Shown: in pieces, positions 11,169 through 23,920 of the stretch
Position numbering within the stretch: the stretch's first letter is position 1
Layout: every line of letters starts with the position of its first letter
Source: Ichthyophis bannanicus
Lineage: Eukaryota; Chordata; Amphibia; Gymnophiona; Ichthyophiidae
DNA length: 64,000 nt
Assembly (NCBI GenBank): GCA_033557465.1
Contig: CM066033.1
Span: 592,626,438 to 592,690,437, forward strand
Reading direction: 5' to 3'
Made by a program: the position numbers and the translations under genes
The notes under the pieces: generated by a model
What the model was told of the DNA's origin: nothing
What the model saw: the letters and a program-made list of their open reading frames with translations, nothing else
Databases searched by the model: none

Positions 11169-12521
11169 TGTGATAAGGTGAGCTGTGAGAATGAGATGGA
11201 ATGGGAGAGAAGTGAGGAATGTACCTTTAAAGACAGATGTAAACAAGGTTCCCATAGAAACCACAAGCCACCGGAGCATGCAGTAGCTAGAGCTAAGCCC
11301 TGCCCAAGCAGTGACGTAAGAGCTAGGTTGAGCCCTAACAGCTCTCACATGTGCAGAGAGGAGGGTGTGGCTGAAAAGAAGCACCGTTTTAAAATGGCTT
11401 CAGAGTTTGGTAAAAGTAGTCAGGAGGAAAGGAGTCAGGAGGAAAGGAACCAGGAAGAAAGAGGCCACGAGAAAAGGGAGCTCAAGGAGCAAAGGAGAGG
11501 AGGAGGAAAGACAGCTGATTCTTACTCTCAGAAAGCAGTGGAACGAAGATTGGAACCTGTCCTAAAACACCCCAGAGAAGAGAAGCTGGAGAGGATGTTT
11601 CCACGTGGGGAAACAGCTCAGAGAGCCAGCCAAGTAATAGAGGTGGGGCAGACAAGTTTGCTACAGTTCCTAACAGAGGCTTTTCTGAAGACGTGATCAG
11701 AGAGCTGAGGAAAAGCTCTGAACACTGTGCTAGCCAAAAGACAAGGAGAGCAGCTCCAGGCAGGAACAGGAACAGTTCAAGTAAGTACCGTGAGTCAGCT
11801 CTAAAGGCTGTTGAAAAGCTATTCTATGAGAGAGAAACTCCTTCTTTAAACAATGCTGATACAGAGCAGAAAGAACACTTTTTAGGGAAACTGAAAGAGT
11901 TTCTGCAGAGTGCAAAGTTTAAACCTTCTGATATAAGCTCCCCAGAAGATGATTCAAATGAAGCTGTGGAGGATATGCAGATAGAAATGTATGAAACTCC
12001 TTGTGATAATGACGCAGTAGAAATGGAATGCTCATTCTGTAAGTCAAACAAGCTAAACATGTGCTAGGCTTAGGCCAGGAGAAGAAGTTTATTTACCCTG
12101 GTTTTGCAAGCTGAGTGAGAAAGAAAACTCTGGCTAAGAAGTTTTAAAGTCTGCCTGATGTGATTAGCAGCCATAGCAGTGAAAGGCATTTGTCTGAAGC
12201 AAGCTGAGTGCCGCTGCTGTGGAAAGAATATTCCTGACTTTGATGTTAAGCCTGTTTTGTTCCTCTTCATTATTTAATTTGGAGAACTTATCCTTGCCTT
12301 GTTTCTGCGCTATGAATTTTGATGTGAGGGAGAAACCCCGGAATAAATTTCTTTGTTTTGCTTGACAAACTGTGTGGTCACACTACTTTGCTTGGAGAGT
12401 ATCTGGAACTACAAGTCCCAGCATTCAGTGCTGGCAGCCAAAGCCTTGGGACAGTACTCAAAGGGCAAATAAGGCAGCCCTTTTGCCTACCGGCCATTGG
12501 CCTAGGCAGGGGGTCACGACA
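11169..12521 (+). repeat. 3' LTR
   Basis: 1353 bases, about 99% like the 5' LTR by eye, with the same cis motifs (RFX-like 11247-11262, ZNF143-like 12407-12426). The polypurine tract abuts its left edge, and TCAT follows its right edge. Confidence 0.9.
11693..12067 (+). other. 3' LTR open frame (124 codons)
   Basis: This is the counterpart of the second 5' LTR frame and nearly identical over its acidic C-terminal half. Its first ATG overlaps the stop of the frame running in from Pol (ATGA at 11693-11696). The upstream frame, 11169-11696, is continuous with the RNase H frame through the LTR boundary. Confidence 0.4.
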
Positions 12522-15500
12522 TCATTTATATAGCACTATAAGGCATACGCAGCGCTGTACAAACATATAAAGAAGACAGTCCCTGCTCATAGAGCCTACA
12601 ATCTAACCAAGACAGACAGAACAATACAAGAGAAACAAGGGGGTTCTAATAGGGAAGGAGAACAAGCGATTAGGATCCAAATTCAGCCTCAAAGAGGAAA
12701 GCCTTTAGCATGGATTTGAAGAGAAGGAGAGAAGAGACTTGATGTAAAGATAGAGGAAGTTTGTTCCATGCATAAGGAGCAGCAAGGTGAAAAGATTGAA
12801 GGTTGGAGTTTGCAGAAGAAGAAAAGGGCATAGAGTGAAGAAAGCCAGAGGAGGAGCGGAGTTCACAAGGAGGAGTGTAGGGAGAGAGAAGAGAGGAAAG
12901 GTAATGAGGGGCAGTAGAGTAAATGAATTTATATGTTAGAAGGAGAAGTTTGAATTGGATATGGAAACGGAAGTGGAGCCAGTGAAGTGATGTTAGAAGA
13001 GGGGCTATATGAGTGTATTAGTGCTTGCGGAAGATTAGCCGTGCAGCAGAGTTCTGGATAGATTGAAAATGAGAGAGGTGAACTGAGGGAGACCAGCAAG
13101 GAGAAGATTGTAATAATCAAGATGGGAGGTGACCAAAGAGTGGACAAGAGCCTTAGTAGTGTGTTCGGAGAGGAAGGGATGAATTTTGTTAATGTTGTAG
13201 AGAAAGAAACAACAGGTTTTAGCTATACGTTGAATATGTGTTGAGAAGGAAAGGGAGGAGTCAAAATGACCCCAGGTTGCGGGCCGAGAAAACAGGAAGA
13301 AGAAGAGTGTTGTCAACAGTGATAGAGAAAGGAGGAAGGGAGGAGGAGGGTTTAGGTGGCAAGATAAGAAGTTCCATTTTAGCCATATACAATTTTAGGT
13401 GGTGGTGAGATATCCAGGCAGCAATGTTAGTTAAGCAAGTAGAGATATGAGTTTGGAGAGAAGGAGAGATGTCAGGTGTAGATAGATTTGAGAGTCATCC
13501 ACATAAAAATGATACTGAAAGCTATGAGAAGAGATGAGGGCACCAAGGAACTGGGTATAGAGAGAGAAGAGGAGAGGGCCCAGAACAGACCCTTGAGGTA
13601 CACCAACTGAGAGAGGGATGGCAGTAGAGGAGGAACCTCCAGAACAAACACCGAAAAAGTGATTGGAGAGATAAAAAGAGAACCAAGACAGTGCAGGGCC
13701 TCTAAAACCAAGAAAAGATAAAGTGTCAAGGAGGAGAAGGTGGTCAACGGTATCAAAAGCAGCAGAAAGATTGAGAAGATATCAAAAGCAGCAGAAAGAT
13801 TGAGAAGAATGAGAACTGAGTAAAGGCCTTTGGACTTAGCAAGGGCTGTTTCAGTAGAATGAAATGGATAAAAACCAGATTGAAGTGGATCAAGGAGGGC
13901 TTGAGAGGAGAGACATTTGAGACAGAAATGTAGAACGGTACATTCAAGAATTTTGGAAATGAATGTGAGAAGGGAGATGGGTTGATAATTAGGACAAGTA
14001 GGGTCAAGTGAGGGGTTTTTTTGAGGAGAGGAGTGATTACAGCATGCTTGTAGGCTGCACGGAAGGTTGCAATGGAAAGCGGAAAGTTGAGAATACGTAA
14101 GATGAAAGGGTTGACGGAGGAGGAGATGGAGTTGAGGAGATGGGTAGGGATAGGATCAGAAGAACAGGTAGTGAGTTTAGAGGAGGAAAGAAGAAAAGAG
14201 GTTTCCTCAACAGAGATTTTATAAAAGGATGAAAGAGTGATAGAGGTTGGGGGAAAGGTTGGTAATGGAGAGGGAGAAGAGGGGTGAAGAAGATTTAATG
14301 GGGAATTGAAGAGCAATCTTTTGCACTTTGTCATGGAAATAGTTTGCTAGGGTTTGGGCAGAAAGAGAAGGAGGGATTGGAGGTGGAGGTACCATAAGAA
14401 GAGAATTGAGAGTAGAAAAGAGACGGTGAGGGTTAGAGGCAAAACGATTAGTCAGATGGAGAAAATAGTTTTGCTTAGCGAGTGCAATGATGGACTGGAA
14501 AGAAGAAAGCATGAATTTGAAATGAAGAAAGTCAGAGAGAGAGTGGGATTTGAGCCAAGTGCGCTTAAATGAGCGGGCACAGGAATGTAGGTATCGGGTA
14601 GCTGGACAGCCAGGGCTGAGGTGCGTTGTGCCTCACAGGACGTGGAATGGGCGGAGGAAGTTTATCCAGAGTAAAGGAGAAAGCAGTATTATAGGAAGCT
14701 ATAGCTTAATCAACAGACTTAGAGAACAAAGTGGAAGAGAGAAGAGATGAGACAGTAGAAGATAGTGGATCGATAGCATGAAGGGAGAGGGAAGAAGAAT
14801 CCAAGAATAAGGAGAGTCAAGAGTCAAAATCAGTGAAAAGGACTTGTCAGAGGGGTCTATAGATGATAGCAATCCGGAGAGGTAGGGGGTTAAAAAGAGG
14901 GATGAAAGGTCTTCAAAGGAGGGAAGGGAATGAAATTAAGGGAAAAGGAGGGGTTGAAATTGGCAAGAAGGAGAATGTAGAAACCCAACACCACCACCAT
15001 GGCCATTGGGAGAGTGGGAGAATTTATAGCCACTGTGGCAGAGGGCAGCAACTGAAGCGGTGTCATCAGGAAGGAGCTAGATTTTAGTAAGAGTGAGAAG
15101 ATGGAAAGCACAAGAGATAAAGAGATCATGGGTAAAGAGAAGTTTATTAGAAATGGAATGAGCATTCTATAAAACACATGAGAAGGGGAGAAAGAAAGGA
15201 GAGGGATGTGGATGAGATTAGGGTGGTGGAGAGAGAAACTAATATGGAAGTGAGAGAGAAGTGAAGGGTATCAGGTTTGGGATTAATGTCACCAGAGGAT
15301 AGAAGGAGAAGGAGAAGAAGATTGTGAGGGACAGAGGAGACAGCACATTGGAAACAGGGATAAGGTTGTGTTAGAGAGAAAGGAGAGAGATGAATGAGAG
15401 GAAGGGGAAGGTGAAGCTCAAGAGCTGAGGAAAGGGTGGAGGATAATATGGGGGAGGAAACAGGGAGGGTGGAGAGAGGGTGAGAAAGAGGGGGGTATTA

Positions 15501-15640
15501 GTTTGGTGGAGTGAGGGAAGAAGGTTAGGGAGGATCAGAAAAAGGAACAAAGAATGATATGGAGCCATAAGAAATGGCAGAGGGCAAGTAAAGTTAGAAG
15601 AAGGAGAGGGATAATAGTTGGTAAGGGAATAAAGGTAAAA
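12522..15640 (-). mobile_element. L2-like LINE (family A), near full length but decayed
   Basis: Read on the minus strand it runs from endonuclease remnants at about 15170-14900 (a GHGGGVGF-type motif within SPNGHGGGVGFLHS) through RT pieces to a C-terminal block (SHLDYYNLLLAGLPQ) near 13150. The 3' UTR is at 12530-12650, and the terminal TAC repeat lies beyond the LTR insertion at 6098-6119. Many stops and frameshifts interrupt it. A second copy of the same family is at 32.39-33.13 kb. A 33-base repeat of ATCAAAAGCAGCAGAAAGAT occurs at about 13753-13804. Confidence 0.7.
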
Positions 15641-15734
15641 TAAATTAAATAAAGTAGAATAAATAAAATAGAATAAGATACAGATAAGTAAAAGTCTTAA
15701 AGGACACTGAGATGATCAGATAGGGAAACTTATT
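15641..15734. repeat. A/T-rich simple sequence (AATAAA-type)
   Basis: A run of AATAAA/AAATAAAGT units lies between the two LINE copies. It has no other content. Confidence 0.6.
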
Positions 15735-17560
15735 ATCAGCTTTTTCTATACTGCTTTATCTTGCAGCCAAAGTGGTGTACATATAACTCAAAGTAAGAAC
15801 TTTACATGGAACTTAGTGAACTGTTAACTACGTACATAGCTATAAAAGTTGTAAATGTATACATGAAACTTAGGGGCAATGAAGCCAAAGGAGATATGAA
15901 GTCCAAAGGGAGTGGGTTTGTTTTACAATGTGCAAAAGAATAGAGGTGGAAGTTTATACATCAACTGGGTTGTATTGAGGGGGGAGGGTGGAGTTGGGGA
16001 GTCGGATTAGGGGTGGTTGCTAGTCGTTGGATTGAAAGTGCTCTGAGAAGTGGTATGTTTTTAGTCTCTTTTGATGTTCTGTGATGGAATTTGCTGCTCG
16101 TATTTCAATGGAAAGTGAGTTCCTAATGGTGAGGGCATACAGAGAGAAGGCCCATTTGGAGGTGGACTGATTGCATTTGATCTGAAGGGTGGGGATTGTT
16201 AGTAGTTCTTGAGGGACTTTCTGTCTTTGTCCACTGTTAGAGGGCTTCTCGACAAGGAATTGAAAGTTATGTGCAAATAGGTTATGTAGTATCTTAAATG
16301 TTGTTGTTATGACCTTGTGTTTAACTCTCATGTACAGTGGAAGCCAGTGCAGATGGTATAAGATGGGGGTAACGTGGTTTCTTATTGGTGCTCTTGCTAT
16401 AATTCTTGCAGCAGTGTTTTGTACAATTTGTAGGGGGTGTAAAGTAGCTTTTGGTAGGCCCTGATACATAATGTTGCAGTAGTCCAGGATTGGCATGATG
16501 AGCGCCTGACATGCATGTCAGAAGTCGGTATGTTCAAGGAGTGGTCTGAGCTGTTGTAGGGTTCTGATTTTGTGGTAGGCTGCTCTAGTGACTTTCTTGA
16601 TGTGGGAGTGAAAAGTTAGACCTTGGTCGAGGGTTATTCCCAGGTACCTGACCTCATTCTTGACATCAAGTGTGGCATTTGGCAAGGTAATGGTGGCTGG
16701 TTGAGTGAATGTTGATTTTTTTTGTTACATGGATGACCTCAGTTTTGCAGTAGTTAATGATTAGCTTGTGTTCAGGGAGCCAGTTGGCCATTGCATTGAA
16801 ACACTTCCCTATTGTTGTGTATTCTGGTTTGTCGATGGAGAATGCCAAGTAGATGAGGATGTTGTCAGTTGTCTTTTTGTATAATTGAATGCAATGGCTG
16901 CATAAAGATGTTAAATAAAAGTGGGGATAGTACTGAACCTTGTTGTAAACATTGGTGTTGCTTATAGTGGCTTGAAATGAGTGGTCCTGTTTTCATTTGT
17001 TGGTATCGGTCCTCCAAGTAGGATTGAAACTATTGAAGGGTTGTATGTTGTCTCTAATCCATATATTATGGGTATGTTGGCTGGTCTGGTTAATACTGAG
17101 GCATGGCTGCTATTAGGACAAGGAAGATTATGGTTGTGAGTAGAGTGATGTGTGTTGCCATGATGCAGAGTTGTGGTATATCTGTGATATGGATGGTGTT
17201 GTGCACTTGTGTAGTGCATGGGTTAGGTAGTGAGAGGAAGGGGTTTGCTATTGTGTTGGAGGGATCGAAGCTTGGAAATGTGCTGTTGTGGATGAATGGT
17301 GGTGAGTTCTAGGTAGGTGTTGGTGCTTGAGAAGTGGGGAGTTGTACAATGTTCCTGCTGGAGTTGTGGGTGGAGGAATTGCTGTGGTCTGGTGATGAAG
17401 CTGTGCTGCTGTTGTTAGATGGTTGTTTCCCTTGCATGTGGCTTACCTTGGGGGGATGCCATTGTGGATCCAATTCTCTTGTGGTCCACTCTAAAAATTA
17501 TTCAGTTAAAATCGTTGCACTGCTGAAAGCATGGTTGGAGTAGACTTCTGACTTAAACAC
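15735..17560 (-). mobile_element. L2-like LINE (family B), 5' truncated
   Basis: The minus strand carries the RT C-terminal block (MPILDYCNIMYQGLPKATL, then ILYHLHWLPLYMRVKHKVI) in a 158-codon frame at 16020-16496. Upstream are fragments such as NWLPEHKLIINYCKTEV at 16666-16848. The 3' UTR at 15735-15870 is the sequence repeated at 5676-6095. All frames are broken. Confidence 0.72.
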
Positions 17561-18474
17561 CTAGTACTAATTTTCAGCTTTTAACGCCTTGTGTTGGGCA
17601 CTCACTTTTTTCCAGCTAGACTTAAGGAATTTTTCAGTCTGATTCTCCATCCCACTTGCCCCTGAAACTGCAATTTCAAGAAGCTCCCACAGTAGCTTGA
17701 GCCTTCCTCCTACTACCTCAAACATCCCACTATCTTGAAACAACTGGAACTTCCTCACCATCATAGGGTGCCAGGAGAAGGAAGGAGGTAGGCATGGGCT
17801 ATCAAAGCAGTAGCTTAAAAATCACACCATGCAGGTTGGGGCAGGGGGGAAGGAGGTGGACAGAGGATTGAATTGCCATGAGAGCTTTTTCAAAATTACA
17901 GGGAAGAAGTAAAGAGGTGGGAAGAAGGATTAGATTGCCCAAGGAGCTGTTCAGAATTTCAGTGTGCTGGGGGGAGGTGGGAAGCAGGACGTGTCTATTG
18001 TCAGTGGACCAGCTTTCTTTAGGAGATCAGATGGGTGGAATCGGAGTCACCAGTTTAAAGATGGGGAAGAGGTTTAAGTAGGCTGGCTAGCAATCATTTT
18101 CAGCACTAGCTAGTTAAGTTTGGGTAGCCAAGTTTAAATATCCTAATTCTAATCATCCAATGGCTAGATTTAAGTTCATTTTCTATTGAAAACCTAGGTT
18201 TGGTTGAAAATATGCTTAATTTAGCCTGTCAGACTTTGGATTGCTAAGTTATGTGCTCTGGCATTTTTTGAATGCTGACCCATATATCTTCAAAAACAAA
18301 AATATATTTTTTAAAAAAGCACCAGGCATCTATTATGTTGAGCCCAAAATAAGATCACTAGGTAACAAAGCTAGCTGCATATGGGCACCATCTCTTAATG
18401 TACAAATTGTATGTACTAAGCATGAAATATATAGACTTTTTTCACAATTTCTTAAATATGTTTGCTAGTTTTAG
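17561..18474 (+). other. EDARADD intron, 3' part
   Basis: No repeat or exon is recognised. Loose inverted words around TTAAGTTTGG..CTAGATTTAAG occur at 18100-18230. A pyrimidine tract and AG precede the exon. Confidence 0.5.
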
Positions 18475-18875
18475 ATCTGATGAGGAAGAACACCTGCAAG
18501 GAGGCGTCTTATGAACATTGCATGTCTTCTATAACTTTGATCTCCGCTCCAACCATCAGTGATTTGCTGAATGATGAAGACATGTTGTACCTGCTAAGGA
18601 TTAAGCTGGATCCATGCCATTCCACAGTAAAAAACTGGAGAAATTTTGCTAGCAAATGGGGCATGACCTATGACGAACTTTGTTTTCTAGAGCAGAGACA
18701 ACAAAGTCCTACCTTGGAGTTCTTGCTACGGAACAGTGACAGGACTGTGGAACAACTGATCGAGCTCTGTAAACTATATAAAAGAGTCGATGTTCAGAAA
18801 GTGCTGCTGAGGTGGGTAGAGGAGGATTGGCCGAAAAGGATGCATGCAAGCTGTAAAAAACATTTTCCAATTTAA
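18475..18875 (+). CDS. EDARADD: EDARADD terminal coding exon (death domain)
   Basis: The exon follows a polypyrimidine/AG acceptor (AG at 18473-18474) and enters in phase (the first codon is split). It ends at TAA 18873-18875. It encodes the C-terminal 130 or so residues of the ectodysplasin-receptor adaptor. Strings shared with the known family include [38 protein letters not shown] and [10 protein letters not shown], followed by an EDWPKR-like end. This death domain binds the death domain of EDAR and links it to TRAF/TAB signalling to NF-kB in skin appendages and teeth. The frame is intact, and the spared residues argue for selection. Earlier exons must lie upstream of this window or hidden in the repeat-rich 0-18 kb; I could not see them. 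The nearby 3' UTR ends with a polyA signal. Confidence 0.93.
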
Positions 18876-19130
18876 AGGACATGATGGTTTGTGAATTTGA
18901 GTAGAAGACTGTTAGAAACATCTTCAGTAGTTTTAACTGTCGCTATTTGATGAACACAAACGTTATTTGTGGCCTATCAGTATACCACATCTACATGAAA
19001 CCACTGGGGGGGGGGGGGCAAGAGAGTGGGTGGAGAAGGAGTAGAGTTTGCAGCCTTTGAAGCAAGCTCTGTGAAATCGGCTCTGAATTTTATGTAATTT
19101 TGGGAATAAAATTAATTATATTGACTCTTT
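18876..19130 (+). other. EDARADD: EDARADD 3' UTR
   Basis: About 250 bases follow the stop and contain a G run at 19007-19018. An AATAAA lies at 19105-19110, so cleavage is expected about 15-25 bases later. Confidence 0.6.
19105..19110 (+). terminator. EDARADD: Polyadenylation signal AATAAA
   Basis: This is the first canonical hexamer downstream of the EDARADD stop, 230 bases away. Alternative longer 3' UTRs cannot be excluded. Confidence 0.6.
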
Positions 19131-20790
19131 TGAATGAATTCTCTGCTTCTATTCCTGGTCCTATGATTAATCCACACTACATAATACTGTACTATTTCAA
19201 ACACCCTCCTACCATCAATGTCCAACTGTTTCTTAAATATTTTGTTTTCAGTTATATTTCATGAAGTTTCAGAAGTAAAATATCAGAAGTAGATTTATTG
19301 GATTAGTGGTGGTTTTGCTGTATTTAGCTATGGGAGGCAAAGGAGCTTCTGGCTGAGCAGCATCCCATAGCTAAAAATTATTAAATATTTTACTTGCATT
19401 TCCACATCTGGGAACAGCACATATTCCCAGCCATGGAAATATGAGTAAAAGTTTAGTTAAAAGGGCCGCTAGTCCCATGTTAGATGGACCTTAAATCCCT
19501 AATAGGGCAGTGGCTCATTGACAATCACACCATCACTGGTCCAAAGTTCAAAGAAATCTGAGCCCCTGCTAAGCCCCAACCCTTATTTAAAAAATAGTAC
19601 CCCAGAACCCTGGTTCCCTATTCCCTCAACCCCTGTCTTACCCGAATGAATAATGCCAGCTCTTGACTCCTAGTGGTACACAAAACATTGGTGCTTTACG
19701 ATGTTTGTGGGTATTTTGCATGAAGCTCTCTCTTGAGAGTCACATTACACTTTAGTGTATTAACATCCCAATGAATTACAAAGATGATTTGGAACAACTT
19801 ACCACTAGACTTAGGACTATATAGATCTTTTTAATCTATTTTGTAATCAGGCCAAACCGCAAATAGCGCAAGAAAGCATACGAAGAATGCTTTTACAGCT
19901 CTCCATAGATAAGGCAGTCTGAACAATCAACATTATTTCATTTTATTCTTTAAATTTATTTTCCCTCTATACAAAGCAATGTCTGAGATGGATCACAATA
20001 AAATATTCATAATCAAAACACAGAACATAAAAACATTACAGAAACGATATACAAAATCTAAAACATCCAAAATCAATGACACAGAACAACTTGCCTAGCT
20101 TGTGTAGGTCTAATTCTATAAACTCTCTGCAGGCTATCAAAATATAGTTAATTACAAGATTCAAATTTGACCAACTTGTCATTCTATTAATATCCCTCAG
20201 TAAAAATGGGAAGAAAAAGAAGATAAAAAGAGGTGAAGGGAGGCAAGGAGGAAAATATATTGTAAAAGAGCAATCTATAAATTAAAGTCATTCAATGCTG
20301 ATTCTTTGCTAGATCATGCCAAGTCACCGATCCAAAACCTTTTCGGTTTGATTTTTTTTCCCCAACAGAAGCTGAAATGGAAGGTGGAACAGCTCCACAG
20401 GCCTGACCTGGTATCTTTTTTAAGAAGATTATCACTGAAGTCCCTATTGAGCAATTTGCCTAATATCAAAAGCAATATTGACCAGTTTGAGGCCATTTGT
20501 CCATTTAATGCTCCTTCTTGAAGTCCAAGAACATAATAATGCCATGTTCAACTCTTAATTCTCAGGTCTATCCACAAGTTTGCCAGATGAGCTGAAACTT
20601 TCTTGCCTAATGTGGGTTAAAAACTAGCCAAAAACAGCGACCCACCCTTGGCCTCACCTTCCCCTTTCCTGTTTGACTGGTTTGACAGCCTACCATGTGT
20701 AACCACACTCACCACATCACAGAGCCCTGCCTTCCAGCCAATCAGAACTGTAGAGTCTTGCAGTCAATCACTCCCATTCTGCCACAACTC
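19131..20790. other. Intergenic, with a LINE 3' tail at about 19935-20270 (minus)
   Basis: Positions 19935-20270 show the TTTATTTTCC..ATACAAAGCAATG..GGATCACAATAAAA pattern of a LINE 3' UTR in minus orientation. The rest is unclassified. Confidence 0.45.
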
Positions 20791-20795
20791 ATTGG

Positions 20796-21507
20796 TGAAA
20801 ATGTACTCTGCACCTCCCCTCACCTACAACGAGGCAAGGCTCTTGGGTTACAGAAATCCGCACACAAAACAAGGAGAAGGTTAATTGATCACAATTCTTT
20901 GAATAATACACAAATCTGTAAATAACACACAACCCACTTGTATTATAAAGACAACCAAAGCTTTGGGAGAGCAAGCTAGGCCGCTGCCTATGTTTACTCT
21001 GATATCATAGCTTTAGGCCACTTTATTTATAGGTAAAGATTCCATTACACAGCATAATTTCACTTTATTATTCTACGTCTCACATCACATATATTCATAA
21101 TATACATATTCTATTCTACGTCTAGTGTCACGTATATTCATAACATACTTTTCTATAGGCATGCACGTCATAGACAATCATGAAAAGACATACATATATT
21201 CTCAGACATGACTATGTAGGCCTTAATTCTAATTAATCCTAACACTGACAGTTTGATATCTCTGACCAGAGACTGAGAGTCTGCGAAGCTGGGTAAACAA
21301 CTTGCCTTTTACTTATCTTTCTAATAACAAGACTAATGTTTATATTATAGGAACCTTTCACCTAATTATCCTAGCAGGGTATTTCAAGAATGTTACTGAG
21401 TACAAAGCTCTGAATGGTATTAACTCTTTCTTAGGGCTTATAGTAATATAATGTTATACACAGGGCCTGACTGTGTATCCAACCTGGTACAATCAAGCTT
21501 TCTTTCA
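20796..21507 (-). repeat. ERV 3' LTR
   Basis: 712 bases, same family as 27559-28249. The purine-rich tract on the minus strand just inside it (complement of 21508-21520) is the likely polypurine primer. Confidence 0.85.
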
Positions 21508-21559
21508 GTCCTTCCTCTGATTCTGTAAAGAATCATTTCAAAGATATGGAAACTCAGAC

Positions 21560-22560
21560 ATCGGTATTAAAAATGGATCGTAGCTAGCTTCTGGGTCAAT
21601 CTGTAACATCATTTTAGGGGTCAGTGTCTCCACTGATTTCTTACAGCAAGCAGTTATTACACAAAGAATTAATGCTCCTAAAATGATAATCCCTAATAAG
21701 CCAAATAATGAAGCTAATATTCCTTGCAGGGGCCTAGATAATAAACTCCAGAAAGAAGAAACAGAATAATAAAAAAAAATCAGAAAAAGAACTTACATAA
21801 CTACTACTTGATACAAATGTACGATTCCTAACCTTATCTAGTAGGCCTGTCACTATTTTTCCTTCATCATCAAGCAAACAATAATTAATTAATAATAATA
21901 ATAAATAAATAGATAAATAGATAAATAAATAAATGAATAAATAATTCATACATGCCATTTTCCTTCGCTAGGAGATAGTCTAAAACCATGCAATTCTAGG
22001 CTAATAAAGTAATATTTTGGTAAGGTAAAAAAAAACGCCATGGGGTGTCTAACTGGGCAACATAGCAAGTACCTGACCAACCTCTGGTCTGCAATATTAC
22101 CACATACAAAATAATCTAACTTCTAAAGCTACTAATCCATTTTCCCAAATTATCAGGTTGTGGGGACAAGATGTATTCTGTGTACAATTATTCAGAGCCC
22201 ACTGAATAATGTTCATTTCTTTAATTCCAACAGATAAATTACATTCCCAGGGATGGTGATACCCTAACAAAGGGAAATTCCAGTTAGGTATGTTTAGGTC
22301 TGGACTAAAGTCATTCAAAAGATAGCCAGAACTATTATACTGTAACAAGTCATAATCATGCACCTGATTCCCTTGAACTTTCATTAATTGTACTTCGGAA
22401 ATATAAGGTTTCTGTACGTGGGCTTTCTTATACCAGATGGAAGAATTATGTAGCATTATTATTCTACAAACGTTCCATGGGGTGTCCCCTACCTTTTTCC
22501 CTGTACTTTGAGCCATGAAACATATTGGAGGGGACTTTAGAGGCATAGAACTAACTACTC
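21560..22560 (-). pseudogene. ERV env remnant
   Basis: A surface-unit-like frame is at 22097-22546. At about 21600-21730 the minus strand encodes a hydrophobic anchor followed by a Cys-Cys-Lys-Lys tail, typical of a retroviral transmembrane subunit. Between them an AATA/GATA simple repeat (21888-21950) has expanded. The gene is clearly dead. Confidence 0.55.
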
Positions 22561-23002
22561 TAGGTTCTGTGTTTATATGAGACCATTAGATTAAAATGTC
22601 TTCTGTAACTGAGTGTAAATGCGACTCAAAAATATTTGGGTATTTCCCATAACATTCCCAAGATTCTAAATGCAGTACTGCTTCATTAACAATATGCCAC
22701 AGCACAACTAAGACCAGATAAACATTCTTAGCAAACCTCTAAATATCTGAAACTATAATCCAAAAATAAATGTTCTAAAACAAAAATGAAAATACACCTA
22801 CTTTTCTTAATATGATGAAGCCATATACTATAGCTACAACTACCCCCTAATTCACAAACCTTTCATAAAGTAGAGGTTAAGTGCCAAAAGGTCATTGCAT
22901 ATATATCAGTAAAACACTAATTCAAACTAACTTTATCCACCTAAGCAGCAGTATAGATGCTGGAAGAAGGTATTTTGCATAATTAGTTCATTCAAAAAGC
23001 AT

Positions 23003-23920
23003 TCAAATCCTGATAATCTTTTCTGTAATATCAATGTAATGTTCAATAAGTCTCTGCGTTGCAATCTTTTGATTCACTGATGCAGGGAACCACCTTCTGG
23101 ATCCAGTGAAGGAGCCTTTACACTGTGTAAGATGTATCCAATGAGAGTGTCCTTCCACTTTACAAGCTGAGTATCCCACCAGGAGCACACGGAATGGACC
23201 TAGGAACTTGGGAGCCAAAAGTGTCTTTGGATGCAAATTCTTAATCAGGACCCAATCTGGTGACTTCACTTCTGGATATAATGATTCCGATGATTCTGGA
23301 TATGATGATTCTGTCATCTCGTTGAGGATTCACTTGCAATAAAGGGGAAACAGACAGGACTGAGTGCAACCGTGAGCAATAAGTCAAAATATCGCTGCAC
23401 AACAATTGGGGATCTGGGATAACTGCCAAGTCATGTGGAGAGGTAGCTGGACGTCCAGTAACTATTTCATATGGTGTCAGGCTGGGGGAATTACACACTG
23501 TCATAAGGGCAAAAGGAAGGGCTTCTGTCCAATCTGAAGCTCAGTCATGTGTCAGAGTGCGTAAGTGACCTTTGAGTGTCCTAGTCATCCGTTCCACTTG
23601 GCCAGAGCTTTGCAGATGATAAGGAGTGTGCAGTTGTCTCCTAATACCAAACCAAATTTTCAATACCCTCCCAGACACTCGCAACAAAGGCTGGACCCAG
23701 ATAAGAAGAAAGAACAAAAGGTATACCCCAAACAGGAATAAACTGAGTGAGCAGTAATCTGATGGCAACCCCAGCAGTCATACTGGTAGTGGGATAAGCC
23801 GCTACCCATTCAGAGAAAAGACAAGTGACCACCAGACAAATACCACCGCCTTCCTCTGGCACAGGGCAGATCTGCTAAACAGGCTGCAAAATCAAAAAGA
23901 GCTCAGAAGGCAGAAATCTT
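23003..23920 (-). pseudogene. ERV integrase remnant
   Basis: Minus-strand pieces show the catalytic-core features FSEWVAAYPT and HTPYHLQSSGQVERM, the Glu-bearing part. The C-terminal domain has WVLIKNLHPKTLLAPKFLGP and a WIHLTQCK end. This is the gamma-type integrase tail. Stops and shifts separate the pieces. Confidence 0.72.

Larger units (their letters stand above)
6120..12521 (+). mobile_element. LTR retrotransposon, Ty3/Gypsy with SCAN-like Gag (Gmr1-like), dUTPase-bearing, no integrase
   Basis: Two 1.35 kb direct repeats (6120-7468 and 11169-12521) start TGTGATAAGG and end GTCACGACA. They are flanked by the 4-base duplication TCAT (6116-6119 and 12522-12525). The 3.7 kb interior encodes Gag (SCAN-like segment and CCHC finger), aspartic protease, dUTPase, RT and RNase H, then a polypurine tract, then the 3' LTR. 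No integrase frame is present anywhere. The LTRs differ by roughly 15 substitutions and a few indels by eye, so the insertion is fairly recent. The coding frame is broken by two stops and one frameshift. It landed in the TAC-repeat tail of an L2-like LINE. RNase H as the last domain, and the SCAN-like capsid, point to the Gmr1-like group; that placement is inference. Confidence 0.88.

Noticed and set aside
13472..14512. Several minus-strand Ser/Leu/Pro-rich frames that look like membrane proteins
   Set aside because: They are phase-shifted readings of a decayed L2-like LINE rich in purines on the + strand.
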